A stretch of 64,000 nt of DNA from positions 248,001-312,000 of the forward strand of contig CAVYNA010000004.1 of NCBI GenBank assembly GCA_963769765.1. The letters are read 5' to 3'. The position numbers and the translations under genes were made by a program. Position 1 is the first letter of the stretch. Every line of letters begins with the position of its first letter. Under the pieces are notes generated by a model that saw nothing but the letters and a program-made list of their open reading frames with translations, ran no database searches and had not been told where the DNA came from. Shown piece by piece: positions 10,019-17,768 of the stretch. The DNA is from Bog-756 sp963769765 (GTDB lineage: Bacteria; Actinomycetota; Acidimicrobiia; Acidimicrobiales; RAAP-2).

Positions 10019-10696
10019 TCAGGCGAGCAGTGCGTCGAGCTCTGCGTCGACGATCCGCCGGAACGCCCTCCGGCCGTTCTCGTCGGCGAGCACCGCGACC
10101 TCGAGGTCGGGACCAGTGAGCGTGCGGTCGGGGCCGGCGAGCGCGGCCACCGCGCCCCGGAGGGCGTCCCGCAGCGACCACTCCGACGACCACTGGTCCT
10201 CGAGCCGTTGGGCGATCGCCTCGGTCTCCCCGCCGAGCACGGCGTAGCGGTCCTCGTCGGTGATCGTCCCCTCGTAGGCGATGTGGTACAGCTGCGGTCC
10301 CCGCAGACCGTTGCCGAGCTCGGCGACGAGGATCTCGACCTCGAGCGGCTTCATCTCGTGCGTGAAGACCTGCCCGAGGTACTGCGCGTAGAGGTTTGCG
10401 AGGGAGCGCGCCTCGACGTCTTCGCGACTGTACGCGTACCCCTTGGTGTCCGCGTGGCGGATGCCCGAGACGCGGAGCTGGTCGAACTCGTTGTACTTGC
10501 CCACTCCGGCGAACGCGATCCGGTCGTAGATCTCGCTGATCTTGTGCAGCGACCGGGACGGGTTGTCCGCCACGATCGCGATGCCCATGTCGTAGATGGT
10601 CGCCACAAGGGACCGGCCGCGGGCGATGCCCTTCTGCGCGTATTCGGCCCGGTCCTTCATGACCTGCTCGGGCGCCACGTAGTACGGCATGGTCAT
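10019..10696 (-). CDS. prcA: 20S proteasome alpha subunit
   Basis: A 225-residue alpha-type subunit that forms the outer rings and the gate of the bacterial 20S core. The N-terminal MPYYVAPEQVMKDRAEYAQK is typical of actinobacterial PrcA and includes the gating residues. The segment GIARGRSLVATIYDMGIAIV and the later FAGVGKYNEFDQLRV are family hallmarks. No N-terminal threonine protease site exists, as expected for an alpha subunit. The start ATG at 10696 overlaps the prcB stop (ATGA), so the two subunits are translationally coupled; a second in-frame ATG lies two codons in. The gate is expected to be opened by the GQYL tail of the Arc protein encoded at 13249-15033. Confidence 0.97.
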   Translation of the reverse strand: MTMPYYVAPEQVMKDRAEYAQKGIARGRSLVATIYDMGIAIVADNPSRSLHKISEIYDRIAFAGVGKYNEFDQLRVSGIRHADTKGYAYSREDVEARSLANLYAQYLGQVFTHEMKPLEVEILVAELGNGLRGPQLYHIAYEGTITDEDRYAVLGGETEAIAQRLEDQWSSEWSLRDALRGAVAALAGPDRTLTGPDLEVAVLADENGRRAFRRIVDAELDALLA

Positions 10697-11520
10697 GGCT
10701 GGCGACCCTCCGACCTGCGGCGTTCGATCAGCGTGGCGAAGCGCTCGGCGATCTCGTCTTCGGGCACCGCGGCGAAGCCCTCGGCGGTGACGGTTGCGAC
10801 GAGCGGGTAGATCCCGCGGATCAGGTCCGGGCCACCGGTCGCCGAGTCCTCGTCGGCCGCCTCGTAGAGCGACTCGATGGCGAGCTCCACCGCTTCGTCA
10901 CGGGCGAGCCCGACCCGGTAGCCGAGCTTGATGGTGGTGCGGGCGTCGCGCCCGCCCGACCCGGTCGCGTTGTACTCGGTCTCCTCGTAGTGGCCACCGG
11001 TCACGTCGTAGGTGAAGATCCGCCCGGTCCCCCGGGTGAGGTCGAAGCCGGCGAACAGCGGGACGACGGCGAGCCCCTGCATGGCCATCGGGAGGTGCTC
11101 GCGGACCATCTGGCTGAGCTGGTTGGCCTTGCCCTCGAGGCTGAGCACGACGCCTTCGACCTTCTCGTAGTGTTCGAGCTGGGTCTGGAAGAGCCGGACC
11201 ATCTCGACGGCCGGGCCCGCCGCTCCGGCGATGGCCACCGCCGAGAAACGGTCGGCCGGGAAGACTTTCTCCATCGCGCGGTGAGCGATGGCGTTGCCCT
11301 CGGTGGCCCGACGGTCACCGGCCATGACCACGCCGTCGGCGAAGCGGAGCGACACCACCGTCGTGCCGTGCCGGATCTGGTCGGTCGCGCCGGTACCGCC
11401 CGCGACCTGACCGTCGCCGAACCCACCGAGCACCGGCGGGACGGGCACCCGGAGGCGGCGGACCAGTGAGGCGAAGTCCGGACCGGGATCCTCGGTCGTC
11501 GAGAAGAGCGGCAGGCTCAC
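10693..11520 (-). CDS. prcB: 20S proteasome beta subunit
   Basis: A 275-residue catalytic subunit. Residues 1-52 are a propeptide. Autocleavage between Gly52 and Thr53 in RHG-TTVVSLRFADGVVMAGD would expose the N-terminal threonine nucleophile. The Asp (VMAGDRRAT) and the downstream Lys of the Ntn-hydrolase site are present. The later segment ATGSGGRDARTTIKLGY is typical of actinobacterial PrcB. The GTG start at 11520 lies five bases after the pup stop. prcB, prcA and pup form one tight unit. The product degrades pupylated proteins delivered by Arc/Mpa in the cytoplasm. Confidence 0.97.
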   Translation of the reverse strand: MSLPLFSTTEDPGPDFASLVRRLRVPVPPVLGGFGDGQVAGGTGATDQIRHGTTVVSLRFADGVVMAGDRRATEGNAIAHRAMEKVFPADRFSAVAIAGAAGPAVEMVRLFQTQLEHYEKVEGVVLSLEGKANQLSQMVREHLPMAMQGLAVVPLFAGFDLTRGTGRIFTYDVTGGHYEETEYNATGSGGRDARTTIKLGYRVGLARDEAVELAIESLYEAADEDSATGGPDLIRGIYPLVATVTAEGFAAVPEDEIAERFATLIERRRSEGRQP

Positions 11521-11525
11521 CGGGC

Positions 11526-11720
11526 CTACTCGCCGCCCTTTTGCACGTAGTTGCGCACGAACTCCTCGGCGTTGTCCTCGAGCACCTCGTCGATCTCGTC
11601 GAGGAGGTCATCGAGCTCCGCCTTCAGCTTCTCCCCCGTGGCCGATGCCGGCGGGACGTCTTCGACCACGGTGTCGGTGCGATCCGGCGAGGACTTCTTC
11701 TTCTGCTCACGTTCTGCCAT
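11526..11720 (-). CDS. pup: Prokaryotic ubiquitin-like protein Pup (C terminus Gly-Gly-Glu)
   Basis: A 64-residue, intrinsically disordered modifier. The N-terminal half is charged (MAEREQKKKSSPDRTD). The C-terminal half has the helix-forming Arc/Mpa-binding region KLKAELDDLLDEIDEVLEDN and then NYVQKGGE. Because the encoded last residue is Glu rather than Gln, the protein should be ready for PafA without prior deamidation by Dop; Pup of some other actinobacteria is the same. The ATG at 11720 has a good AGGGAG ribosome site. The gene lies 8 bases after dop and 5 before prcB, so it is part of the same transcript. The call is secure. Confidence 0.97.
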   Translation of the reverse strand: MAEREQKKKSSPDRTDTVVEDVPPASATGEKLKAELDDLLDEIDEVLEDNAEEFVRNYVQKGGE

Positions 11721-11728
11721 CGGTCTCC

Positions 11729-13222
11729 CTAGTTGCTCAGCCGGTCCAGTAGTTCGGACGGACTCGCGCACGCCCCGAGTAGTTCTTCGACATGTTCGGC
11801 CGTTCCCTTCAGCGGATCCATCATAGGGACGCGCCGCAGCGGGTCCGTGCCGAGATCGAACACCAGAGAATCCCAGTTCGCGGTCACGACTGCCGTCGGC
11901 CACTTCTTCAGGCACTCCCCCCGGAACCAGGCCCTGGTGTCCCGAGGGGGGTCGGTGACCGCGGTCGCGACGTCTGCCGGATCGACCAGCCGCTCGGTGT
12001 CGAGTCGGCGGAAGAGCGACCGCGCCGGTCGGAGGTCGTGGTACTGGAGGTCGAGTGCGGCGAGCCGGTGGTCGTTCCACGCGCAGCCGTGCCGGTCGCG
12101 GTAGGCCTCGATCAGCTGGAGCTTGGCGACCCAGTCGACCTGTCGGGCGAGCGACATCGGGTCGGTCTCGAGCCCGTGGAGGACCGCTTCCCACCGGCGC
12201 AGGACCTCATCGCCGATCTCGCGATCACCGAGGCACTCGAGCCCTTCGTCGTCGGCGTACTTGCGGGCGAGCGCGAACAGCTCCCACTGGATTGCCAGCG
12301 CGGTCGCAGTCGAGCCGTCGGCCATCTCGAGCGGCCGCTCGAAGGTGCGGTCGGTCGCGACCCGGTGCATGGCGTCGACCGGATCGGCGAGGACCAGGCT
12401 GCGTGCCGGAGGGAGGTCGTCCTCGATCATGGCGAGGACCGCGGCGGTGGTCCCGACCTTCAAGAACGTGGCCACCTCGCAGAGGTTGGCGTCGCCCACG
12501 ATGACGTGGAGGCGCCGGTACCGGTGGGGGTCGGCGTGGGGTTCGTCTCTGGTGTTGACGATCGGGCGCTTGAGCGTGGTCTCGAGCCCGACCTGCTCCT
12601 CGAAGAACTCGGCGCGCTGGGAGATCTGGAACTCGATCCGCTCCCCGTCGAACATCGACGTCTCCGACCCGACCTTGCCGCTTCCCGCATAGAGCTGCCG
12701 GGTGACGAAGTGCGGCGTGACGCCGGCCACGATACGCGAGAAGGGAACCGTCCGGTCCATGAGGTAGTTCTCGTGCGTCCCGTAGGAGTTGCCCTTGCCG
12801 TCAGAGTTGTTCTTGTAGACGACGAGCCGCGAATCGTCGCGGGAGACCAGATCGGCGGCCTCCATCGAACGGGTGAGGATGAGCTCGCCGGCGAGGTCGT
12901 AGCGGAGGCACTCGAGCGCGTCGCGACACTCCGGCGTCGAGAACTCGGGGTGGGCGTGATCGACGTAGTAGCGCGCGCCGTTGGTCAGGACGGTATTGAC
13001 CAGGTGGGTCTCGACCTGTGGGGGCATCGCACCTTCGCGGGCGAACCCCCGTGCGTCGTTGCCCGGCGCCTCGTCCTCGAAGTCCCAACCGGTCTGCTGG
13101 CGGGCGACCTCGTGCGCATACGCGTTGATGAGCACCGAGGAGGCGGCGATCGGATTGGGGTCCCCGTTCACCACCTGGATGCCGTACTCGGTCTCGATGC
13201 CGCAGACCTTGGGGATCGCCAT
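11729..13222 (-). CDS. dop: Depupylase / Pup deamidase Dop
   Basis: A 497-residue PafA homologue. The start MAIPKVCGIETEYGIQVVNG is characteristic. An insertion absent from PafA (about residues 42-69, with Trp46 and an acidic-Gly stretch) is the Dop loop that controls access to the active site. The catalytic Asp is Asp88 in RYYVDHAHPEFSTPEC. The blocks VVYKNNSDGKGNSYGTHENY and RPIVNTRDEPHADP are conserved. Dop removes Pup from conjugates, and in organisms with a Gln-ended Pup also deamidates it. Here Pup ends in Glu, so depupylation is the expected main job. The ATG at 13222 lies 26 bases after the arc stop. Confidence 0.97.
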   Translation of the reverse strand: MAIPKVCGIETEYGIQVVNGDPNPIAASSVLINAYAHEVARQQTGWDFEDEAPGNDARGFAREGAMPPQVETHLVNTVLTNGARYYVDHAHPEFSTPECRDALECLRYDLAGELILTRSMEAADLVSRDDSRLVVYKNNSDGKGNSYGTHENYLMDRTVPFSRIVAGVTPHFVTRQLYAGSGKVGSETSMFDGERIEFQISQRAEFFEEQVGLETTLKRPIVNTRDEPHADPHRYRRLHVIVGDANLCEVATFLKVGTTAAVLAMIEDDLPPARSLVLADPVDAMHRVATDRTFERPLEMADGSTATALAIQWELFALARKYADDEGLECLGDREIGDEVLRRWEAVLHGLETDPMSLARQVDWVAKLQLIEAYRDRHGCAWNDHRLAALDLQYHDLRPARSLFRRLDTERLVDPADVATAVTDPPRDTRAWFRGECLKKWPTAVVTANWDSLVFDLGTDPLRRVPMMDPLKGTAEHVEELLGACASPSELLDRLSN

Positions 13223-13248
13223 GAGTCCGACCCTATCCCGAGCCCTGC

Positions 13249-15033
13249 TCAGAGATACTGACCGGTACCCACCCGCTCGATGGCCCGCCCACCCTTCGTC
13301 TCGTCCTCGTCGTTGATGAGCGTCCGGATGTAGACGATGCGCTCGCCCTTCTTGCCGGAGATCTTCGCCCAGTCGTCGGGATTGGTCGTATTGGGGAGGT
13401 CCTCGTTCTCCTTGTACTCCTGGCGAATCGACTCGATGAGGTCGTCCGTCCGGATGCCCCGACCCTCGCCGGCGATGTTCCGCTTGATCGCGAGCTTCTT
13501 GGCCCGGCGCACGATGTTCTCGATCATCGCGCCCGACGAGAAGTCGCGGAAGTAGAGGATCTCCTTGTCGCCGTTTTGATAGGTGACCTCGAGGAAGCGG
13601 TTCTCGTCGTCGTTGCGGTACATCTCGGCGACTGTCGTCTCGATCATCGCCTGGGTGGCCTTCGCCGGGTCACCTCCGCCCAACGAGGCGACCTCCTCGG
13701 CGTCGAGCGGGAGGTCCGGGGTGAGGTAGCGGGCGAAGATCTGGGCCGCAGCGATCTCGTTGGGACGCTCGATCCTGATCTTCACGTCGAGACGGCCCGG
13801 ACGCAGGATGGCGGGATCGATGAGATCCTCGCGGTTGGAGGCGCCGATCACGATGACGTCACGCAGCGTCTCGACACCGTCGATCTCCGCGAGCAGCTGG
13901 GGCACGATGGTCGACTCCATGTCCGAGCTGATGCCCGTGCCCCTGGTCCTGAACAGCGAGTCCATCTCGTCGAAGAAGACGATGACCGGCACGCCCTCCT
14001 CGGACTTCTCCCGCGCCCGCTGGAAGACCAGGCGGATCTGGCGCTCGGTCTCGCCGACGTACTTGTTGAGGAGCTCGGGTCCCTTGATGTTGAGGAAGTA
14101 GCTCCGCGCGTTGGTGTTGCCGGTCACCTCCGCCACTTTCTTCGCGAGCGAGTTGGCCACCGCTTTCGCGATCAGCGTCTTGCCGCAGCCGGGCGGGCCG
14201 TAGAGGAGGATGCCCTTCGGAGCCGGGAGCCGGTGCTCCGCGTAGAGCTCGCGGTAGAGGTAGGGGAGCTCGACCGCGTCCGTGATCGCCTCGATCTGCT
14301 CGTCGAGACCGCCGACGTCGGCGTAGGTGACGTCGGGGACCTCTTCGAGGACCAGCTCTTCGACTTCGGGCCGTTCGAGCTTCTCGATGAGCAGGCCCGT
14401 TCGCGACTCCATGAGGATCGTGTCGCCGGCGCGGAGCTTCGTCCCGACGAGCGCGTCGGAGAGCTCGGCGACCCGCTCCTCGTCGGCACGCCCGAAGACG
14501 AGGGCGCGCGCGCCGTCGTCGAGCACCTCCTTCAAGACGACCACCTCGCCGGACCCCTCACCGTCGCGGGCGAGGATGACATTGAGCGACTCGTTGAGCA
14601 CGACCTCGTTCCCCCGTCGGAGGTCGCCGAGATCGATGTCCGGATGGAGCGCGACCCGCATCTTGCGTCCGCCGGAGAAGACGTCGACGGTCCCGTCGTC
14701 GTTCGTCCCGAGGTAGGTCCCGTACGCGGCCGGCGGTTGGGTCAGCTTCTCGACCTCCTCGCGGAGATTGGCCACGTGCTCCTTGGCGGTCTGGAGCGTG
14801 AAGGTGAGCTTCTCGTTCTGTGAGATGGCCTGCGCGAGCTGGCCCTTGGTCTCGAGCAGCTTCTCTTCGAGGGCTTGCACGCGCCTCGGACTCTCTTGGA
14901 GGCGACGGCGCAGCAGGGTCACCTCCTCCTCGGCACCGTGCGCGCGCACCCGCAACGCCTCGAGGTCGTCCTCTGCGGGATCGTCGCCGCGGCGGTCGCC
15001 GTCCGTGTCGTCGAAGTCAGCCGTTGCCATCAC
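13249..15033 (-). CDS. arc: Proteasome-associated AAA+ ATPase Arc/Mpa
   Basis: A 594-residue hexameric unfoldase. A coiled coil (about residues 20-98) that captures Pup is followed by an OB-fold double domain (about 100-230). The AAA+ domain has Walker A GPPGCGKT at 279-286 and Walker B VIVFFDEMDSLF about 60 residues later. The C terminus ends GTGQYL, the gate-opening tail that docks between PrcA subunits. The frame starts with GTG (15033) directly followed by ATG (15030); either may be used. It heads the minus-strand run arc-dop-pup-prcB-prcA-pafA. The divergent ferredoxin gene lies across a 294-bp gap that probably holds both promoters. Confidence 0.97.
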   Translation of the reverse strand: MMATADFDDTDGDRRGDDPAEDDLEALRVRAHGAEEEVTLLRRRLQESPRRVQALEEKLLETKGQLAQAISQNEKLTFTLQTAKEHVANLREEVEKLTQPPAAYGTYLGTNDDGTVDVFSGGRKMRVALHPDIDLGDLRRGNEVVLNESLNVILARDGEGSGEVVVLKEVLDDGARALVFGRADEERVAELSDALVGTKLRAGDTILMESRTGLLIEKLERPEVEELVLEEVPDVTYADVGGLDEQIEAITDAVELPYLYRELYAEHRLPAPKGILLYGPPGCGKTLIAKAVANSLAKKVAEVTGNTNARSYFLNIKGPELLNKYVGETERQIRLVFQRAREKSEEGVPVIVFFDEMDSLFRTRGTGISSDMESTIVPQLLAEIDGVETLRDVIVIGASNREDLIDPAILRPGRLDVKIRIERPNEIAAAQIFARYLTPDLPLDAEEVASLGGGDPAKATQAMIETTVAEMYRNDDENRFLEVTYQNGDKEILYFRDFSSGAMIENIVRRAKKLAIKRNIAGEGRGIRTDDLIESIRQEYKENEDLPNTTNPDDWAKISGKKGERIVYIRTLINDEDETKGGRAIERVGTGQYL

Positions 15034-15327
15034 CTCGTCGTGCTCACGTGCCCACTACCGGGCGACCCTACACCGGCACCCCTGCCCACAACGCGCCATC
15101 CCGGCGCCCCCGCGGTGCGGCGCTGCGGCGTGGAACCGGCGACCGAGAGCGAATCTGACGGCGAATCAGCTCTGGGTCGGTGAGTTGTGACTAGCATGAT
15201 CACAGGGGTCGCCCCGAGCGTGAGCCGCGGGCCGGGTGGTGCCCGTGCCCCTGCACTCGCCACAGTGGGAGTCGTCCGGTCGAAGGTGGCCGGACCGACC
15301 GGGACAGACGTAGGAGTGACCACTCAG

Positions 15328-15564
15328 ATGAAGGTCTGGATCGACCAGGATCTCTGCACGGGGGACGGGCTCTGCGAGGAGATCGCGCCCGCCGTCTTCA
15401 CCCTCCTCGACGACGGTCTCGCCTACGTGAAGGAAGGCTCGGACGTGAAGGACCAGCCCGGCGGCTCCTCCGGCATGGCGGCCGTTCCCGAGGACCTCGA
15501 GGACGCCACCGTCGAGGCCTCCGAAGAGTGTCCCGGGGAGTGCATCTTCATCGAACAGGGCTGA
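15328..15564 (+). CDS. Small single-cluster ferredoxin
   Basis: A 78-residue acidic protein. The start MKVWIDQDLCTGDGLCEEIA holds a Cys-x5-Cys pair (Cys10 and Cys16), and the third ligand is in CPGECIF near the end, which also offers an extra Cys. That spacing is typical of 3Fe-4S or mixed single-cluster ferredoxins that pass electrons to cytochrome P450s or other oxidoreductases. The ATG at 15328 is chosen because it gives the family's normal N terminus; GGAG lies 11 bases upstream. An in-frame region further upstream to 15187 has no ferredoxin similarity. The 3' end overlaps the convergent trmI gene by 17 bases. No P450 lies nearby, so the partner is unknown. Confidence 0.9.
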   Translation: MKVWIDQDLCTGDGLCEEIAPAVFTLLDDGLAYVKEGSDVKDQPGGSSGMAAVPEDLEDATVEASEECPGECIFIEQG

Positions 15565-16378
15565 CCGGCGCCTCTCGGTCCCGACCGCCCGGTGCCTCGG
15601 GGACGAGGAGCCGCGCGGTCGTCAAGAAGCCGGTGTGGCCGACCATCCGGTGGTCCGGTCGCACCGAGCGCGCCTCGATGTGCCAGGTCCGCTGCAGGAC
15701 CTCGACCGTCGACCCGAGCCCGAAAGCGCTGCGATCAAGGGCCTCGCGCAGCTGGGAGGTCTGGTTGATCGTCGGCAGGTACGCACACAGGATGCCCCCC
15801 GGTCGGAGCGCGACCTCGGCGTGCTCGAGCACCCGCCACGGCTCCGGGAGGTCGAGCAGGATGCGGTCGAGTCCCCGCTCCTCGATGCCCGCATAGGCGT
15901 CGCGCAGCTCGACCCGGTAGGCGACCTCGGCACCCAGCAGGTCGCTCACGTTCGCCTGGGCGCGCGCCGCGAAATCCTCCCGCAACTCGTAGCCCACGAC
16001 CTCTGCGCCGGCGCGGAGCAGCGCCATCGAGAGCGCACCCGAGCCGACCCCGGCTTCGAGCACTCGGACCCCCGGGGCGATGTCCGCAAGCACCAGGATC
16101 GCCCCGAGGTCCTTCGGATAGATGACCTGGGCGCCGCGTGGCATCTTGAGCACGAGGTCGCCCAGGGTCGGTCGGACGACGGTGAAGCGCCGACCCGTGC
16201 TGCCGGCGATCGTCGATCCCTCGGCCGACCCGATCACGTCGTCATGGGCGACGATCCCCGCGTGGGTGTGGAACGACGCGCCCGCACGCAAGGTCAGCAG
16301 GTACCGCCGACTCTTGGCGTCGATGAGCAGGACGCGCTCCCCCGCTCCGAGGAGGCTCCGGTCGGGGCCGCCCCCCAC
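15548..16378 (-). CDS. trmI: tRNA (adenine-58-N1)-methyltransferase TrmI
   Basis: A 276-residue enzyme that methylates N1 of A58 in the T loop of tRNAs with S-adenosylmethionine. The N-terminal domain has the diagnostic AGASFHTHAGIVAHDDVIGS, and the block MPRGAQVIYPKDLG is conserved. SAM motif I is VLEAGVGSGALS; the acidic motif is VVGYELREDFA; motif IV is LDLPEPWRVLEH. The GTG at 16378 is chosen because translation further upstream would run into the neighbouring gene, whose stop is at 16384; the resulting length matches the mycobacterial enzyme (280). In mycobacteria this gene also lies beside the proteasome locus. Confidence 0.95.
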   Translation of the reverse strand: MGGGPDRSLLGAGERVLLIDAKSRRYLLTLRAGASFHTHAGIVAHDDVIGSAEGSTIAGSTGRRFTVVRPTLGDLVLKMPRGAQVIYPKDLGAILVLADIAPGVRVLEAGVGSGALSMALLRAGAEVVGYELREDFAARAQANVSDLLGAEVAYRVELRDAYAGIEERGLDRILLDLPEPWRVLEHAEVALRPGGILCAYLPTINQTSQLREALDRSAFGLGSTVEVLQRTWHIEARSVRPDHRMVGHTGFLTTARLLVPEAPGGRDREAPVSPVR

Positions 16379-16383
16379 GCCGG

Positions 16384-16599
16384 TCAGCCGCCGGACGAAC
16401 GCGGCTCGCCCGGGGCGAAGGTCCGGACGAGAAGCCGCTCCCCCGGCTTGAGTCGCGTCCGGTACACCACGTCCTCGCGGTTGCGCGCCCGGTGGATCAT
16501 CCACATGGCGACGCCGACCACGAACCAGGCGGAGTGGTAGCCGCGCACGCCGCGACCGAACGCCTTGACCCTGAAGTAGTTGAGGAGCGACTCGACCAT
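16384..16599 (-). CDS. Small hypothetical protein with one hydrophobic segment
   Basis: A 71-residue basic protein. Residues 22-35 (SAWFVVGVAMWMIH) may span or dip into the membrane, and the C-terminal half is hydrophilic (RTRLKPGERLLVRTFAPGEP). The latter resembles a conserved actinobacterial tail of unknown meaning. It lies 5 bases before the trmI start and directly abuts the next upstream gene, so it belongs to a compact minus-strand unit of small membrane proteins followed by trmI. The ATG at 16599 is plausible. Function is not known. Confidence 0.7.
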   Translation of the reverse strand: MVESLLNYFRVKAFGRGVRGYHSAWFVVGVAMWMIHRARNREDVVYRTRLKPGERLLVRTFAPGEPRSSGG

Positions 16600-16809
16600 T
16601 CAGATCCGCCGGACCTCGACCACGGCAGAGCGTCGTCGACCGCTCCGTCGGCCGATCAGGAAGACCACCGCGACCACGGCGACTCCGGCGGCGAGCGCCA
16701 CGGTCAGCGCCTGCGACTTCGTCGACGCGACCTCCTCGTTGACCTCGCCGGTGAGCTCACGGAACTTCGCCTCGATCTGGTCACGGGTGATCTTCTCGGT
16801 GGTGCTCAC
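16600..16809 (-). CDS. Small single-pass membrane protein, unknown function
   Basis: A 69-residue protein. An N-terminal amphipathic region (TTEKITRDQIEAKFRELTGE, about 3-22) is followed by one transmembrane helix (about 31-49, LTVALAAGVAVVAVVFLIG) and a strongly basic tail (RRSGRRRSAVVEVRRI). The GTG at 16809 is selected because AAAGGAAC precedes it at a good distance; it also overlaps the stop of the upstream gene by four bases. Similar short membrane proteins are common beside holin-like genes in actinobacteria. I assign no function. Confidence 0.72.
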   Translation of the reverse strand: MSTTEKITRDQIEAKFRELTGEVNEEVASTKSQALTVALAAGVAVVAVVFLIGRRSGRRRSAVVEVRRI

Positions 16810-17168
16810 ACCTGTTCCTTTCCGCCGTCCGCGGGCCGACGTTGTCCGCGGCTGACCGCGGCGACCGCGAGACCGGCCACCCCGATCACGACAACTGCGC
16901 AGATGAGGTACGGGAGCCACGAGAGGTTGCCGGTGAAGGTCGTGCCGGTCTCCCCCTGGAGGAAACGCAGGAGCGCGACCGCGAGGATGGCGAGCCCGAT
17001 CGAGAGCGACACGGACCCGACGACTCCGAAGAGCATGAACCGCCCGAGACCCTTGAGCGGGTCGAGGGTCTCCTGCTTGATGTAGTCGATGACGAGCTGG
17101 TAGGTCTCGGTGCCGGTCGCTCGCAGCCCACTCAGTCCGCTGCCTCCGGCGTTCCGAAGTCGTGCCAC
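16806..17168 (-). CDS. Two-pass membrane protein, phage-holin-like superfamily III type
   Basis: A 120-residue protein. A cytoplasmic amphipathic stretch (about 15-40, with YQLVIDYIKQETLDPLKGLG) is followed by two transmembrane helices (about 41-66 and 84-104). This layout matches the actinobacterial putative holin/DUF1469-like membrane family, which despite the name is usually chromosomal and not lytic. The GTG at 17168 is chosen from the strong GGAAGGAG ribosome site upstream; the longer open frame to 17282 has no such signal. It overlaps the next gene by four bases. The function is unknown; membrane stress or septal roles have been proposed for relatives. Confidence 0.72.
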   Translation of the reverse strand: MARLRNAGGSGLSGLRATGTETYQLVIDYIKQETLDPLKGLGRFMLFGVVGSVSLSIGLAILAVALLRFLQGETGTTFTGNLSWLPYLICAVVVIGVAGLAVAAVSRGQRRPADGGKEQV

Positions 17169-17294
17169 GATGCTCCTTCCCGGTGTGCTCGAGCCCGTAC
17201 CCGGCGATCGTCGACCGGATGGCGGTGCGCGGACTCCCCGGAAGGATCCGCTGGCCAGGGGCCCAACTCTAGCCAGCGCCACACGCTGCGTTGC

Positions 17295-17702
17295 TCAGTC
17301 CCGGCTGGAGTAGAGATAGGTCGAGCTGGCGCGGGCGATCACCGTGCCGTCGCCGTCGGTGATCTCGGCCTCGGTGAAGGCGACCCGCGATCCTCCCGAG
17401 ACCACCTTCGCCGAGCACTCGAGCTCGACGCCGACCTTGGCAGGTGCGAAGAAGCTCGTCTTCATCTCGACGTTGGAGGCGAAGACCTTCCGACCGCGTG
17501 CGAACGTGATCGCCGCGGCACCCATGGCCGAGTCGGCCATCGCGCCGAGGAACCCGCCCTGGAGGATGCCGGCGGGGTTGGCGAACCGCTCGTCCGCCCG
17601 CATGCGCCAGACGGTCCGCCCCGGCTCGGACTTGTCGACGCACACCATGCCGAGGGTCAGCTCGCAGTTCGGCGGAACCTGGACCCGCTGATCGGCCACC
17701 AT
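17295..17702 (-). CDS. PaaI-family hotdog-fold acyl-CoA thioesterase
   Basis: A 135-residue hotdog-fold protein. The block ERFANPAGILQGGFLGAMAD carries the N-x2-G-x2-Q/H-GG-x3-A/L-xD signature of PaaI-type thioesterases, with Asn in FANPAG and Asp in MADSAMG as expected catalytic residues. Such enzymes hydrolyse acyl-CoA or aryl-CoA thioesters; the preferred acyl chain cannot be told. The ATG at 17702 gives a normal family length. It is divergent from the FIST gene with only 66 bases between, and is separated from the holin-like gene by 126 bases. Confidence 0.88.
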   Translation of the reverse strand: MVADQRVQVPPNCELTLGMVCVDKSEPGRTVWRMRADERFANPAGILQGGFLGAMADSAMGAAAITFARGRKVFASNVEMKTSFFAPAKVGVELECSAKVVSGGSRVAFTEAEITDGDGTVIARASSTYLYSSRD

Positions 17703-17768
17703 CTGACGCTAGCCCGGCCGCGCGGGTCGATACTGGTGGGATGGCGCAGCGAAGCAGGGCGTGGTGCT

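Noticed and set aside
15186..15204. TGTGA-N9-TCACA inverted repeat upstream of the ferredoxin gene, resembling a Crp site.
   Set aside because: Crp-type sites have six bases between the arms; here there are nine, and the match is short enough to occur by chance.
16806..17168. Prophage holin.
   Set aside because: No phage genes are nearby, and this family is usually chromosomal and non-lytic in actinobacteria.
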